Shown in pieces: positions 63,613 to 64,000 of a stretch of 64,000 bases of DNA (positions are counted from its first letter, which is position 1; the number at the start of each line of letters is the position of its first letter). The translations under genes and the position numbers were made by a program. The notes under the pieces were generated by a model, which saw only the letters and a list, made by a program, of their open reading frames with translations, was not told the DNA's origin and made no database searches. The DNA is from Flammeovirgaceae bacterium (lineage in GTDB: Bacteria > Bacteroidota > Bacteroidia > Cytophagales > Cyclobacteriaceae): positions 1 through 64,000 of the forward strand of contig JAJTGY010000018.1 of the NCBI GenBank assembly GCA_021298015.1, in the 5' to 3' direction.

Positions 63613-64000
63613 ATGAAAACAATACTAAGGTTTCGTAAACTCATAGTTGCATTTACTTTTCTAGTGAGTCTACATACATCTATAAATGGATATTCTCAAA
63701 TACCCACACTGTCAGATGATTGGATTGGGAATAACGTGCATGAGATGGATATTGATTCAAGGGATAATTTAGGATTCTTAAAAAACGAAATCGGTGACAA
63801 ACGCATCGTGTTTTTGGGAGAGGCTACCCATGAAGATGGCGCTACCTTCGAGGTTCGGACGAAGATAGTGGAGTTCTTAATGGAGGAAATGGATTTTGAT
63901 GTTATCCTTTTTGAAGCGGGTATGTTTGATCTGATGCAAGCCAACAAAGAATTTCAAACAACAGGCGATTCTGAAAGCATAAAAAAAGCACTTTGGGGAT
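63613..64000 (+). CDS. Erythromycin-esterase-family protein, cut by window end
   Basis: The first 129 codons are present. A signal peptide (LRFRKLIVAFTFLVSLHTSINGYSQ) is followed by LGFLKNEIGDKRIVFLGEATHEDGATFEVRTKIVEFLMEEMDFDVILFEAGMFDLMQAN. The GEATHE motif matches the catalytic GE-x-x-H region of EreA-like enzymes. Family members hydrolyse macrolide esters or unknown esters. It begins 10 nt after the HExxH gene and looks like the intact paralogue of the broken gene at 60787. Confidence 0.8.
   Translation, partial: MKTILRFRKLIVAFTFLVSLHTSINGYSQIPTLSDDWIGNNVHEMDIDSRDNLGFLKNEIGDKRIVFLGEATHEDGATFEVRTKIVEFLMEEMDFDVILFEAGMFDLMQANKEFQTTGDSESIKKALWG

Noticed and set aside
1-64000. tRNA, rRNA, CRISPR arrays, insertion sequences or attachment sites
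   Set aside because: I saw no cloverleaf with a T-loop, no rRNA stretches, no regularly spaced repeats, no transposase or integrase, and no duplicated att-like repeats. Short or divergent cases could be missed without a search tool.

Overview
The window looks like a chromosomal piece of a Bacteroidota bacterium, most likely a Cytophagales-type lineage (inference). Supporting signs are family-level: a DUF5686 TonB-like surface protein, an unusually long NusB, the gene order nusB-ytxH-DUF1573-yajC-ybbR-coaE, a long-form IspH, DUF1573/DUF2911/DUF1080 proteins, LytS/LytTR two-component pairs, and several promoter boxes of the Bacteroidota type TAnnTTTG. No tRNA, rRNA or CRISPR array was seen.

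Layout. 1-4.5 kb is a defence-like edge: a probable three-gene toxin-antitoxin-SecB-like chaperone module (minus strand, toxin frame interrupted by TGA) followed by an MmeI-like single-chain restriction-methylation enzyme. 4.6-13.5 kb holds an AsmA-like protein, a beta-barrel-like pseudogene with three in-frame stops, mazG, an NqrM-like membrane protein, a DUF5686 outer-membrane protein, nadD, gmk and an ECF sigma/anti-sigma pair. 13.5-17.2 kb carries three surface-glycan glycosyltransferase genes, one of them a GT2-GT9 fusion. 17.3-24.6 kb is an RND efflux operon (adaptor, pump, TolC) continuing into a LytS-type kinase and LytTR regulator. 24.7-28.8 kb is the conserved housekeeping block coaE to nusB.

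28.9-42 kb mixes a GT4 transferase, a DUF1080 protein, a second ECF sigma with a small overlapping partner, an acidic-tailed conserved protein, uvrA, a fused oxoprolinase operon with a lipoprotein and a GT4, prfA and an LPP20-like lipoprotein. 42.2-47.7 kb holds a type III polyketide synthase coupled to a methyltransferase, a divergent UbiA prenyltransferase, an Hsp20, a Tat-exported TIM-barrel protein and a geranylgeranyl-reductase-like flavoprotein. The synthase, methyltransferase and flavoprotein resemble the Streptomyces srsABC phenolic-lipid set, here with a prenyltransferase added; this is the best candidate for an unusual pathway in the window.

47.7-58 kb contains a PDZ aspartyl protease, a LOG-family protein, a 35-residue membrane peptide, a DUF2911 protein, a lone hisA, a TonB receptor, ispH (apparently starting at ATC), a YodC-like protein, a DegP/HtrA protease, a DUF6265 protein and an RlmI-like methyltransferase. 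58-64 kb is an AT-richer accessory stretch: a truncated S9 peptidase remnant, a second LytS/LytTR pair, a frameshifted secreted protein, an erythromycin-esterase-family gene broken by TGA, an HExxH-containing exported protein and a second, intact-looking erythromycin-esterase-family gene cut by the window end. Several broken genes share stops that one C-to-T change would explain.
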